This document shows positions 29,350-37,770 of a stretch of DNA of 56,136 nucleotides, one piece after another. Source of the stretch: Acidobacteriota bacterium (GTDB lineage: Bacteria; Acidobacteriota; Polarisedimenticolia; Gp22-AA2); contig QHXX01000107.1 in assembly GCA_003223135.1 (NCBI GenBank), positions 1-56,136 on the forward strand, in the 5' to 3' direction. The notes below the pieces were generated by a model that was given only the letters and a program-made list of their open reading frames with translations, made no database searches and was not told the DNA's origin. A program made the position numbers and the translations under genes. Every line of letters starts with the position of its first letter. Position 1 is the stretch's first letter.

Positions 29350-30462
29350 TCAATTGCGGGGCTCCGGCAGTTCGATGAGGAGCAACGCGTGCCCGTCCGG
29401 GTCGCGCGCCTGGAGCCCCGCGCGGAAGCCCAGCTCCCCGCCCTCGAGCCCGATCCGGCCCGGGGAGACCAGCCGTCCCCCGGCCGCGCGCAGCGGCGTC
29501 TCCTCTACAGAGACGTCCTTGACCACGAGACGCGTCTGCCAGGACGCCAGATCGTTGGCTTGCGCGTCGCCCGGCGCGGGCCGCCCATCGGTCGGTGCGA
29601 GATACTCCAGGAACTCGATCCCGGGGCCTGACCCGGCCCGCAGACTCGTGATCCTCAGACGCGCGCCGAACACATTGTTCAAGTGCTCCTGTTCCGTCCC
29701 GTAGTTCTCGCTCTCGCCCGACACCCGCATCCCGAGGGCGTCCCGATACAGGCGCAGACTCGACCCCGTGTCCTTCACCACGATGGCCGTGTGGTCGATT
29801 CCGAGGAACAGGCGGTCGGACTTGCGGTGCCATTTCGCGTCCCCTTTGCCCTCCGGGAATTCGAGAATCTCCAGGGGATGCCCGTCCGGATCCTTGAAGT
29901 AGAACGCCCGAATGCCGCCCGCGCTCGGGTTCCAGTCCGGGAGCCTTTGCGGCCCGCTGGACGCGTGCTCGACGCCGAACTGGCGGAGCTGCGCGTACGC
30001 CCGGTCCATGTCGCTCACGATGATGGCGATGTGCTGGAACCAGCGGTCGTTGCTGCGTGAATCGACCGGAACCTGCCGGCCCTTCGGCACCAGGTACTCG
30101 GTCAGGTCGATCGCCTCGTCGCCCAGCCGCATCCGGACGACGCGCATCCGCAAACCGAACACGCCCTCCAGGCGCTCGTAGTCGCCTCCCGCGATCTCAC
30201 GGTCGGACACCTTTTCGAAGTCGAGGACTCGCGAGAAAAAACCCACCGACCGATCCAGATCCGCGACCGTAATGCCGATGGCCTCGACCGCCTGCACGAC
30301 GGACTGCGGCGAGCGCGCGACGGAGGCCTCGCGGCCGCCGGCCAAAGGGATCCCCGGAGCGAACACGACGACCGCGAGGCCCAGGATAGCCGCCGGCACC
30401 GGCGCGAGGAGGGACCGTCCTGCTGTGCCGGCGGCGCGCGAAAAAGTCGCGACAGATCTCAT
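29350..30462 (-). CDS. Exported two-domain VOC (glyoxalase/bleomycin-resistance fold) protein
   Basis: A 370-residue protein. A hydrophobic N-terminus (about residues 14-42, PVPAAILGLAVVVFAPGIPL) suggests export or a membrane anchor. Two vicinal-oxygen-chelate domains follow: one at about 57-205, starting VEAIGITVADLDRSVGFFSR and ending AFYFKDPDGHPLEILEFPE, and one at about 215-368, starting FLGIDHTAIVVKDTGSSLRLYR and ending ARDPDGHALLLIELPE. Each has the usual H/D-x-E type metal positions. VOC proteins include lyases, dioxygenases and isomerases, so the reaction is open. Its ATG overlaps the GMC oxidoreductase stop by 4 bases, so the two are coupled and probably work on the same compound, perhaps a sugar or an oxidised sugar. 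That is inference. Confidence 0.8.
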   Translation of the reverse strand: MRSVATFSRAAGTAGRSLLAPVPAAILGLAVVVFAPGIPLAGGREASVARSPQSVVQAVEAIGITVADLDRSVGFFSRVLDFEKVSDREIAGGDYERLEGVFGLRMRVVRMRLGDEAIDLTEYLVPKGRQVPVDSRSNDRWFQHIAIIVSDMDRAYAQLRQFGVEHASSGPQRLPDWNPSAGGIRAFYFKDPDGHPLEILEFPEGKGDAKWHRKSDRLFLGIDHTAIVVKDTGSSLRLYRDALGMRVSGESENYGTEQEHLNNVFGARLRITSLRAGSGPGIEFLEYLAPTDGRPAPGDAQANDLASWQTRLVVKDVSVEETPLRAAGGRLVSPGRIGLEGGELGFRAGLQARDPDGHALLLIELPEPRN

Positions 30463-32027
30463 CCGTTGAGCCGCTCCAGGATGCGGTCACCGACCCGCAG
30501 CGCGTTGGCCATGATGGTCAGGGCCGGGTTCACCGCGCTGCTCGTCGGGAAGAAGCCGCCGTCGACCACGTACAGGTTGTCGAGCTCATGCGCCCTGCAA
30601 TCGCGGTCGAGGACCGAGGCCCTCGGGTCGGTTCCGAAGGACACGGTGCCGTTCTGGTGTGCCACCCCGGCGAGAGGGATCCTCTTGCCGATGTAGGCCG
30701 CCATGCTCAGAAGATCTTTCGTGCACTCGCCGTGGACGGGGCAACGGATTTGTTTCAGCATCGCCTTGAGCTTCGCCTGCAGTCTCGTGTGGCCCTCCTC
30801 GTTGTTCGGCCTGTAGCTGAGCACGATCCCTCCGTCGCGGTTCAGCGTGACCCGGTTGTCCTTATCGGGGAGATCCTCCGAGGTCAGCCAGAAATCGAGC
30901 GAGTGTCGGGCCATGAGATCGAGCGTGAACCCGGGTACGATCCCCGGGGCCCCCGCGGCCAGGACGTTCGCGTCCGTTTTACCGACGAAAGAGATGTGCC
31001 CCATCGGGTAATCCCACTCCTTCGACGCGAGGTAAAAATCGTTGATCGCCAGCGACTTCTGGAAGACGGTCGGATTCGGGCAGAGCGACACGGCGAGCAT
31101 GATCGAGTTCAAGTGGCACATATAGTTCCGCCCGACCTGATCCGAGCCGTTCGCCAGACCCCTCGGGTGCCTTTCGTTGCCGGACCGGAGCAGAAGCGCA
31201 GCCGAGTTGATGGCGCCGCACGACACCGCCACGATCCCCGCCGAGTAGGTTTCCTGCGCTCCGTTGCGCTCGACGCGGACCTGCGTCACCTCGCGGCCGG
31301 ACGAGCCGGTCTCCAGCCGCGACACGAAGGCGTTCGTCAGGAGGGTCACGTTCGGATGCAGGAGCGCGGGATCGACGCAGATCACCTGCGAGTCCGCCTT
31401 GGCGTTCACCAGGCATGGATGACCGTCGCAGGTGGCGCAGCGGATGCAACGGCTCGTGCGCGGGTTCTTCTCGTCCAGCATCACTGCGACCGGCAGGTGG
31501 AAGGGGTGGTACCCCAGTTTCGTCAGATCGTCGCTGAGTTTCTGCAGGCGTGGCTCGTGGCTGATGGCCGGGTACGCGTAGGGAGCGCTCGCCTTCGGCT
31601 CGGTCGGGTCTTCACCGCGCGTTCCGTGCACCTGGTACAGGCGCTCCGCTTCGGTGTAGTAGGGCTCCATCTCATCGTAGGAGATCGGCCAGGCGGGTGA
31701 AACACCCCCGTGATGACGGACCTCGCCGAAGTCCTGCCGGCGCATGCGCAGCAGGGCCGCGCCGTAGAATTTCGTGTTGCCGCCGACGAAGTAGTGCGTG
31801 CCGGCGTGGAACTCCTTGCCGTTCCTGTCGTGCCAGGCCTCCTTGATGTGGTACTTTCCCTCGACCACGACGGCCCGGGTGTCCCAGTTGTCCTTCTCGC
31901 GCGGCACGTAGTCGCCGCGCTCCAGGAGGAGGATCTTTTTTCCCGAGGGCGCCAGCCGGTGGGCGAGCGTCCCGCCCCCCGCGCCGGTGCCGATGATGAT
32001 CACGTCGTAGTGCCTGCTGGCGTCCAT
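30459..32027 (-). CDS. GMC-family FAD-dependent oxidoreductase
   Basis: A 522-residue flavoprotein of the glucose-methanol-choline family. The FAD-binding GTGAGGGTLAHRLAPSGKKI opens the protein (residues 13-32), followed by THYFVGGNTKFYGAALLRMR (the second GMC signature), a Cys-rich insertion TSRCIRCATCDGHPC near 205-220 and a C-terminal active-site block LAGVAHQNGTVSFGTDP, then VVDGGFFPTSSAVNPALTIMANA. The four close cysteines could bind an Fe-S cluster or zinc, as in some sugar dehydrogenases of this family. No twin-arginine signal is seen. Likely role: oxidation of a sugar or alcohol with an unknown acceptor. It is 9 bases downstream of the aquaporin gene and overlaps the VOC gene. Confidence 0.88.
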   Translation of the reverse strand: MDASRHYDVIIIGTGAGGGTLAHRLAPSGKKILLLERGDYVPREKDNWDTRAVVVEGKYHIKEAWHDRNGKEFHAGTHYFVGGNTKFYGAALLRMRRQDFGEVRHHGGVSPAWPISYDEMEPYYTEAERLYQVHGTRGEDPTEPKASAPYAYPAISHEPRLQKLSDDLTKLGYHPFHLPVAVMLDEKNPRTSRCIRCATCDGHPCLVNAKADSQVICVDPALLHPNVTLLTNAFVSRLETGSSGREVTQVRVERNGAQETYSAGIVAVSCGAINSAALLLRSGNERHPRGLANGSDQVGRNYMCHLNSIMLAVSLCPNPTVFQKSLAINDFYLASKEWDYPMGHISFVGKTDANVLAAGAPGIVPGFTLDLMARHSLDFWLTSEDLPDKDNRVTLNRDGGIVLSYRPNNEEGHTRLQAKLKAMLKQIRCPVHGECTKDLLSMAAYIGKRIPLAGVAHQNGTVSFGTDPRASVLDRDCRAHELDNLYVVDGGFFPTSSAVNPALTIMANALRVGDRILERLNG

Positions 32028-32036
32028 GATGTCCCC

Positions 32037-32813
32037 TCAGTAACCGCAGCGGAAGATGCAGCGCGCGGCGTTCCGGTGGTGCAGCTTGGCGCAGGCGACC
32101 GCCCGCGCGCCGCGCAGTCCCACGAAGGTCTGGGCCGCCAGAAGCATGCCGAGCGACGGCGCTGTAAAGTAGATCCAGAGGTCGGCGAAGGCGCGGGCCG
32201 GCACGGCCGAGGCGAACGTGCGCGCCGGGTTCATGCTCATGCCGGAAATCGGCGCCTCGAACGTGATGTAGGTCGCCACCAGGACCCCGGCGAACATCCC
32301 CGTGAGACGGGCCAGCCGCCTGCTGTTCGAGACGACGAGTAGGACGAGCATCAGGACGAACGAGATCAGGGTCTCCCAGAAGAACGCGGCGCCCGCACCT
32401 TGGGGCCCCGGCAGCGTGGCGGCGTAGTTCACCGCCTTGTCCCGGGCGACGGTGCCCAGAAGCGCGCCCGACACGATGACGCCCAGGAGGCCGCCGAGGA
32501 ACTGGAACGACACGTAGAACAGGGCGTCGGCCGGTCCGATCTTCCCGAGACGGAAGAAGGTCAGAGTGACCGACGGGTTGAAGTGCGCTCCCGAGCGCTT
32601 TCCCCAGGGCGAGTAGATGATGGCGACGGCGGTCGCGCCCATCACCACCCCCATCAAGGCCCGCCGCAGGAACGGATCCGGGATGGACGCGCGCACCGGC
32701 GAGGCGGGGTGTTCGAGCAGGGCGCTGAAGAGCACCGCGGAGACCATGAACAGACCCAGCTCCGCCCCCTCCATCAGGTATTCCGGCCAGTGGCGCCTCA
32801 GCGCGTCGCTCAC
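32037..32813 (-). CDS. Aquaporin / glycerol-facilitator family (MIP) channel
   Basis: A 258-residue MIP channel. The start is a GTG at 32813 whose bases form GTGA with the stop of the debranching-enzyme gene; the much longer open frame upstream is only read-through over that gene. Six hydrophobic segments and two half-helices are visible, with pore motifs HFNPSVTLTF (an NPS instead of NPA) and GMSMNPARTFASA. NPA variants of the first motif occur in several prokaryotic and plant MIPs, so selectivity (water, glycerol or another small polyol) is uncertain. It acts in the inner membrane. Coupling to the carbohydrate genes hints at osmotic or polyol transport accompanying glucan turnover. Confidence 0.87.
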   Translation of the reverse strand: MSDALRRHWPEYLMEGAELGLFMVSAVLFSALLEHPASPVRASIPDPFLRRALMGVVMGATAVAIIYSPWGKRSGAHFNPSVTLTFFRLGKIGPADALFYVSFQFLGGLLGVIVSGALLGTVARDKAVNYAATLPGPQGAGAAFFWETLISFVLMLVLLVVSNSRRLARLTGMFAGVLVATYITFEAPISGMSMNPARTFASAVPARAFADLWIYFTAPSLGMLLAAQTFVGLRGARAVACAKLHHRNAARCIFRCGY

Positions 32814-34804
32814 GGCGTTATGGATGCCTGCCGGCGGCGGGAGGTTCGGCGCCGCGCCCTCGCCTCCTTCAGGACGATGTCCGACAGCCGCAGCGCCTCG
32901 CCCACCGACCACGCCTGGAACGGACAGCCGCGCGGCGTAAAGGGGGTCTCGGCGTCGGCGATCTCGAAGATGTGGCCGAGCCCGGCGCGCTCCAGTTGTG
33001 CCACGAGCGGGGCATGAAAACGCTCGCGGGCGGCGCGCTTCGCCGCGGCGGTGCCCCCGCGCACGCGCACCCAGGCCTCGACGAACGGCCCCAGGAGCCA
33101 CGGCCAGACGGTCCCCTGGTGGTAAGCGCCGTCGCGCTCGCGCACCCCGCCGACGTAGCGCGGCGTGTAACCGGGTTCTCCGGGTGCCAGCGACCTCAGT
33201 CCGGAAGGCGTCAGAAGACGCGCCTCCACGGTGTCGACGACGCTTTGGGCGCGATCTCCTTCGAGGAGCGGCAGCGGCAGCCCGCCGACCGCGAAGATCT
33301 GGTTGGGGCGAAAGGAGGCGTCGACCGTGCCGTGTCGGTGGTCCACGTCGACCACGTCGTACAGGTACCCTCCGTCCGGGTTCCAGAAGCGTTCCAGGAA
33401 GGCCCGGCGACCGAGGTCGAATGAGGCCCCGAAGCGGTCCGAGAACGAGCGCGCGATCCACAAGGCGTTCAGCCACAGCGCCTGCACTTCGACCGGCTTG
33501 CCGATCCTGGGGGTGACCACCCGGTCCCCCACCCTGGCGTCCATCCAGGTGAGCTGGACGCCCGGCCCGCCAGCGGCCAGCAGGCCGTCGTCGTCGAGCC
33601 TTATGCCGTGACGCGTGCCGCGCGCGTATCCCGACAGGATCTCACCGACCGCCGCGGCGAGTGCCTTCATAGCACCCGGCGGGACGGTGCGCGCGGCCCT
33701 CCCGCAGGCGTCCAGGAAATCCCCGACCGCGACGACGTACCACAGCGAAGCGTCGACGGAGTTGAACTCGGGCGCATCGCCATGGTCGGGGAAACGGTTC
33801 GGCAGCATGCCCTCCGAGACGCTCCCCGCCCACTCGAGCAGGATGTCGCGCGCCTCGTCGAGTCGCCCGGTTGCAAGACACAGGCCGCGCAGGGCGATGA
33901 ACGTGTCGCGCCCCCAGTCGGTGAACCAGGGGTAGCCGGCGACGATCGTCCGCCCCCGCCCGCGGCGGACGATGTAGTCGTCGGCGGCGCGGTGCAGCCG
34001 TGAGGGGAAGGCCTGCCGGCGACGCCGCTCCGCCAAGCGCAGCCGCTTCAGGACGGTCTCCGCCGCACCTTCCGGCGGCGGGACCCCATCGACGCCGGCC
34101 GCGAGGATCAGGACCGCCTCCCTTGATCCCGCTCCGAGGGCAAACCGGAACAGACCGGGGGCCGCCAGGTCCTCGACGCAATCGAGACCGCGCGCCCGCT
34201 CCTCCTCATAGAGAAAACGACGATACCAATCCGGTCGCGACTCGTAGGCGCCGTTGGTCAGGGCGTGGATTTCCGGGACATCTGGGTACGGACGCCACAC
34301 GATTCGGCCGCCGGTGGCCCCCGCCTCGAAGTTGAACGCGGGATTTTCGTGGTGCAGAGCGTGATAGTCCCGGCCGGCGAGAAACGGCCGCACCTCCAGG
34401 GTCGTGCCCGGTGGGCCGGCCGCGAGACGCCACGACAGGACGGTCACCGGGACGCCCCGGCGGACGAAGATCTCCTGCTCGATGACTGTGTCGTCCTCCA
34501 GGCGAAACCTCCAGCGAGGCCAGGGGTCCGGCTCGAACGACTCGATGCGGCGCACCCCATCCGGGTGGACCACGCCCGGCTCGTACAGCTGCGACGAGAT
34601 TGGAAACCTGCCCGCGGGCGTCGTCACCGTGGCGTCGAGTCCGCTCACCAGCACGCACCGGCCCGTCGGCGGCGTGGCAGCGGCCAGGAGCAGAGCGTGG
34701 TAACGGCGCGTGCGTTTCCCGGAGGCCGTGCCGGAAGCGAACCCCCCGAGCCCGTCCGCCTCGAGCCATTCCATCGCATCGTCCCGGAAGTTGATTGAGC
34801 TCAT
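32810..34804 (-). CDS. Glycogen debranching enzyme (amylo-alpha-1,6-glucosidase, GH133-like)
   Basis: A 664-residue enzyme starting at the ATG at 34804, chosen because GGGGAGACGACCG precedes it and the product begins MSSINFRDDAMEWLEADGLGGFASG, the family N-terminus. The N-domain carries GKRTRRYHALLLAA; the C-terminal (alpha/alpha)6 domain has TIVAGYPWFTDWGRDTFIAL, then EWAGSVSEGMLPNRFPD and SVDASLWYVVAV, with the Asp/Glu residues expected of the bacterial amylo-1,6-glucosidase domain. It hydrolyses alpha-1,6 branches in glycogen limit dextrins. It is the first gene of the minus-strand series and is divergent from the glg operon at 35132, so synthesis and degradation arms share one spacer. Confidence 0.9.
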   Translation of the reverse strand: MSSINFRDDAMEWLEADGLGGFASGTASGKRTRRYHALLLAAATPPTGRCVLVSGLDATVTTPAGRFPISSQLYEPGVVHPDGVRRIESFEPDPWPRWRFRLEDDTVIEQEIFVRRGVPVTVLSWRLAAGPPGTTLEVRPFLAGRDYHALHHENPAFNFEAGATGGRIVWRPYPDVPEIHALTNGAYESRPDWYRRFLYEEERARGLDCVEDLAAPGLFRFALGAGSREAVLILAAGVDGVPPPEGAAETVLKRLRLAERRRRQAFPSRLHRAADDYIVRRGRGRTIVAGYPWFTDWGRDTFIALRGLCLATGRLDEARDILLEWAGSVSEGMLPNRFPDHGDAPEFNSVDASLWYVVAVGDFLDACGRAARTVPPGAMKALAAAVGEILSGYARGTRHGIRLDDDGLLAAGGPGVQLTWMDARVGDRVVTPRIGKPVEVQALWLNALWIARSFSDRFGASFDLGRRAFLERFWNPDGGYLYDVVDVDHRHGTVDASFRPNQIFAVGGLPLPLLEGDRAQSVVDTVEARLLTPSGLRSLAPGEPGYTPRYVGGVRERDGAYHQGTVWPWLLGPFVEAWVRVRGGTAAAKRAARERFHAPLVAQLERAGLGHIFEIADAETPFTPRGCPFQAWSVGEALRLSDIVLKEARARRRTSRRRQASITP

Positions 34805-34995
34805 CGGTCGTCTCCCCGAGCGCCGGCCGGCGCTCTCTATCCTAATTGATGCCGGACCGTGCCCCGGGGGTGCGCCGCGGCGCGCAGATTGCATGTGAAC
34901 CTCGGTGGTTCGAAGCCGCATCATAACGCGTCGAGTGCCGGCGGGGTCCGGACGACAGGAGCGAAGAGTCGAGACAGGAGTGAACAATTTTTCTC

Positions 34996-35024
34996 TTGAC
35001 AGCGAGACCGAAGGGGGCTACGGT
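34996..35024 (+). promoter_or_regulatory. Sigma70-like promoter in the divergent glycogen spacer
   Basis: The spacer 34805-35131 separates the two carbohydrate series. TTGACA (34996-35001), 17 bases, TACGGT (35019-35024) reads rightward toward the gene at 35132 and would give a leader of about 100 bases. The -35 is perfect, the -10 weak, which may mean activator dependence. For the leftward series a TATGAT occurs near 34920 but lacks a convincing -35. I see no riboswitch or other gene in this spacer. Confidence 0.45.
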
Positions 35025-35131
35025 GGAGGTCATCCAAAATGTGATGATTTTGACGGGCCCGCCGGTCACGCTCTATTTCTGCGGAGGCCGGGCGTGGGTC
35101 CCAGCCCAGGGCCGCCGGCGGGAGGCGCACC

Positions 35132-35731
35132 ATGATTAAATCGACACTCCCAGGAAACCCGGAGGGGCATTACCAAGCGGTTCCTTCCCTGCCGCCGGGC
35201 GGACGGTTCGAAGATCGCCCCAGGTCGGCCCACTCTGCGTTGGAGCTGCACATCCGCCGTTTGCGCTATTTCATGGATCTTCTTGAAACCGGATACCACC
35301 ACGCGCTGCACCCCGACCCCCTGCCGCGGTCGCTGCGCGCCGACAGGATCGCCCTCGGCATCGACGTTCCCGAGCTCGACGCGGTCCCGCTCTGGTCCGT
35401 GAAACAGCGTGACGGCGCCGTGGCGATTCCGTTCGTCGAGTTCATCGTGACGCAGATCTCCAGGACCCTCGAGGCGATCGCCGACGATGCCGGGCTGTCG
35501 GGCAGCGCGGCCGGAGAGGATCTGATTCTGGCCCGCGGCACGCTGCGGCGCGTCCTGGAGCAGGCCAGCCCCGGCAGCGCGACGGCGGCGCCGGACCTGC
35601 CCCGCCTGGGAGACATCTTCCTGTCCGGCGAAATTCTCGATGAGGTCTGCGGCCCCAAGGGTCTGCTGCAGACCATCGCCGGCCAGTGCGAGGCGCTCCT
35701 GGCCGTGGAGTCGGTTCGCCCCGGCCACTGA
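35132..35731 (+). CDS. Uncharacterised protein at the head of the glycogen operon
   Basis: A 199-residue soluble, mainly helical protein that I do not recognise. GGGAGGCGCACC precedes the ATG, so the start is well supported. Visible features: a helical segment ELHIRRLRYFMDLLETGYHH near 37-56, a central part IALGIDVPELDAVPLWSVKQ, and helices through the C-terminus, with two cysteines near residues 175 and 190. No signal peptide, membrane segment, HTH or catalytic motif is clear. It is followed 25 bases later by the DUF4912 gene. Its place at the promoter-proximal end suggests a regulatory or scaffolding role in glycogen metabolism, but there is no direct evidence. Confidence 0.75.
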   Translation: MIKSTLPGNPEGHYQAVPSLPPGGRFEDRPRSAHSALELHIRRLRYFMDLLETGYHHALHPDPLPRSLRADRIALGIDVPELDAVPLWSVKQRDGAVAIPFVEFIVTQISRTLEAIADDAGLSGSAAGEDLILARGTLRRVLEQASPGSATAAPDLPRLGDIFLSGEILDEVCGPKGLLQTIAGQCEALLAVESVRPGH

Positions 35732-35756
35732 TCTCCCGCGACAGGTCCGAGGCCGC

Positions 35757-36235
35757 ATGCCCCTCCAGCCAACCCTCTCCCCCACCGGAGACCCGGACGC
35801 AGCGCATCCGGGCGAATCGACCGACGACGGGGACTCCACGGCACCGCTGCCGGCGCCGTCGGGGCCGTCCCGCGCCGTCCTGATGCTGGTCCACCCGCGG
35901 TTGCTGTTTCTCTACTGGGTGATCGATGGCGAGATCGAAGAGCGCCTGCGTCGTCCCGGATTGACGACCGCGCTCGTGGTCGAGGTCTCCGCCGACGGCA
36001 GAACATTCCGCGAGACCGACCGGCGGGCGTTCGATACGCGCGCGCCGTGCTGGTACGTCCCCAACTCGACCGTCGACTGCCGGGTGCGCGTCCGTCTGGG
36101 CACGAACGAGGGCGGGCGCTTCAGCGAGTTCCTGACCAGCAACATCCTGCGGGTCCCGCGCGAAGGGCCGGGCGACGCGCCTGAAATCTGGAAAGACCGG
36201 CGGGAGGCGGGCGGTCCCGGCGCGGCCGGGGCCAT
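35757..36235 (+). CDS. DUF4912-domain protein; frame runs into the GH57 gene
   Basis: From the ATG at 35757 (GAGG upstream) the frame encodes a Pro/Asp-rich start of about 38 residues and then a DUF4912-like domain: LMLVHPRLLFLYWVIDG, VEVSADGRTFRETDRRAF, CWYVPNSTVDCRVRVRLG and FSEFLTSNILRVPRE (to about residue 145). This domain is thought to be a carbohydrate-related beta-sandwich and often neighbours GH57 genes. After about residue 155 the translation becomes Gly/Pro/Arg-rich nonsense that continues to a stop at 36968, overlapping the true GH57 coding frame. I therefore end the meaningful part near 36235. Either the gene lost its stop through an indel or it was once fused to the GH57 gene; see finding. 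Confidence 0.65.
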
Positions 36236-36321
36236 TCATCCGCCACCCCGAGCGGGAGCGTTTCCTGGAGGAGAACTGGCTGTTCGAGGCGATCACCGAG
36301 ACCTATCTGCCGCTGCTCGAC

Positions 36322-37770
36322 ATGTTCGACCACCTGGCGGAGGACCGCGTGGAGGCCCGCGTGGCGGTGTCGCTCACGCCCACGCTCATGGCGATGCTGC
36401 GGGATCCCCTGCTTCTGTCGCGCTACGAACGCCACCTGGACAGAATGTGCATCCTCGCCGGCCTCGAGGTGCAGCGGACCCGCCGGGATCCCGACTTCGG
36501 TCCGGTCGCCGGGTTCTACCGGGACAGGCTGGAGAGGCTGCGCTTCCTGTTCGCGAAACAGTACGGGCGCGATCTCGTGGGCCGGTTCTCCAGACTGGAA
36601 TCCGAAGGGCGCATCGAAATCCTGGCGTGCGCCGCCACGCACGGGTTCCTGCCCCACCTGGCCGCCGTGCCCGGGAGCGTGCGCGCACAGATCGCGGTGG
36701 GAGTGCGGGAGCACGCCCGGCAGGTCGGACGATCTCCCCGGGGCATGTGGCTCCCCGAGTGCGCCTACTTCGAGGGGCTCGACGCGCTTCTGGCCTCGGA
36801 GGGCGTCGAGTATGTCTTCGTCGACTCGCGCGGCGTCCGCAACGCCTCCAGCCGCCCCCGCCTGGACCTGCACGCCCCGATCGTCAGCCCCGCGGGTGTT
36901 CTGGCGTTCGGACGCGACGAGGAGTGCTCGGAGCAGGTGTGGAGCTCGAAGCGGGGGTACCCGGGTGATCCTGCGTACCGCGACTTCTACAGGGACATCG
37001 GCTACGACCTCGACGCGGACTATGTCGGGCCGTTTCTCGATCCCTCGGGCGCGCGCGGATTCACCGGGCTGAAGTACCATCGCATCACCGGCGGTCACGA
37101 CCAGAAGGAACCGTACCAGCGCGAGCGGGCGCTTTTGACTCTGGAGACGCACGCCGACGACTTCGTGCGCAACCGCCGCCGGCAGAGTCTCTCCCTCACG
37201 AGCCGGCTCGGTCGCCGGCCGCTGATGGTGGCCATGTACGACGCCGAATTGTTCGGGCACTGGTGGTTCGAGGGGACCGAGTGGCTCGAGGCGGTGCTGC
37301 GCCGGCTGCCCGCGGCCGGGATTCGGGTGGTGACTCCGGGCCGCTACCTCGACGATCAGCCGGTCCAGCAGGTGGCCGAGCCGGCCGCTTCCAGCTGGGG
37401 AGACGGCGGCTATTACGAGGTCTGGCTGGGACAGGCCAACGACTGGATCTGGCCCCCGCTTCACGATGCCGCCCGGCGCATGACGGACCTCGCGGCGCGC
37501 GCCGCAGGCGGAGGCGCCCTGCAGCGGCGCGCCCTGGCGCAACTCGGGCGCGAGCTCCTGCTGGCCCAGGCCTCCGACTGGCCCTTCATCCTGAAGCACG
37601 AGACAGCCGTGGGCTACGCCAGAAGGCGCGCCCGCGAGCATCTGTTGCGCTTCGATCGCCTCGCGAAGCAGCTCGAGGAGGGGCGGGTGGACGAGGCCGA
37701 TCTCGCCGCCCTGGAGGCCCGGGACAACCTGTTCCCCGACCTCGATCACGAGATCTGGAGGCGCGCGTGA
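36322..37770 (+). CDS. GH57 1,4-alpha-glucan branching enzyme, 5' end disrupted
   Basis: The clear GH57 branching-enzyme frame runs from about 36226 to 37770. From the first ATG (36322) it gives 482 residues. Catalytic landmarks: Glu146 in GMWLPECAYFEGL (nucleophile motif) and Asp307 in MYDAELFGHWWFEG (acid/base motif), plus the C-terminal QANDWIWPPLHDAARRM segment. Homologous sequence extends upstream of the ATG (PFIRHPERERFLEENWLFEA, then TETYLPLLDM) with no ATG, GTG or TTG in frame back to a TGA near 36133. The usual opening HxHxPF strand is absent, replaced by ARPGPF. So the first beta-strand and start seem lost or shifted out of frame. The enzyme would make alpha-1,6 branches in glycogen if functional. 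The stop overlaps the glgC start. Confidence 0.8.
   Translation: MFDHLAEDRVEARVAVSLTPTLMAMLRDPLLLSRYERHLDRMCILAGLEVQRTRRDPDFGPVAGFYRDRLERLRFLFAKQYGRDLVGRFSRLESEGRIEILACAATHGFLPHLAAVPGSVRAQIAVGVREHARQVGRSPRGMWLPECAYFEGLDALLASEGVEYVFVDSRGVRNASSRPRLDLHAPIVSPAGVLAFGRDEECSEQVWSSKRGYPGDPAYRDFYRDIGYDLDADYVGPFLDPSGARGFTGLKYHRITGGHDQKEPYQRERALLTLETHADDFVRNRRRQSLSLTSRLGRRPLMVAMYDAELFGHWWFEGTEWLEAVLRRLPAAGIRVVTPGRYLDDQPVQQVAEPAASSWGDGGYYEVWLGQANDWIWPPLHDAARRMTDLAARAAGGGALQRRALAQLGRELLLAQASDWPFILKHETAVGYARRRAREHLLRFDRLAKQLEEGRVDEADLAALEARDNLFPDLDHEIWRRA

Noticed and set aside
32037-33476. A 479-codon frame containing the aquaporin
   Set aside because: The upstream half overlaps the debranching enzyme out of frame and is Arg/Pro-rich; the real start is the GTG at 32813.
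36322-36968. Extension of the DUF4912 protein to the stop at 36968
   Set aside because: After about 36235 the product is Gly/Arg-rich and lies over catalytic GH57 sequence in another frame, so it is not a real domain.
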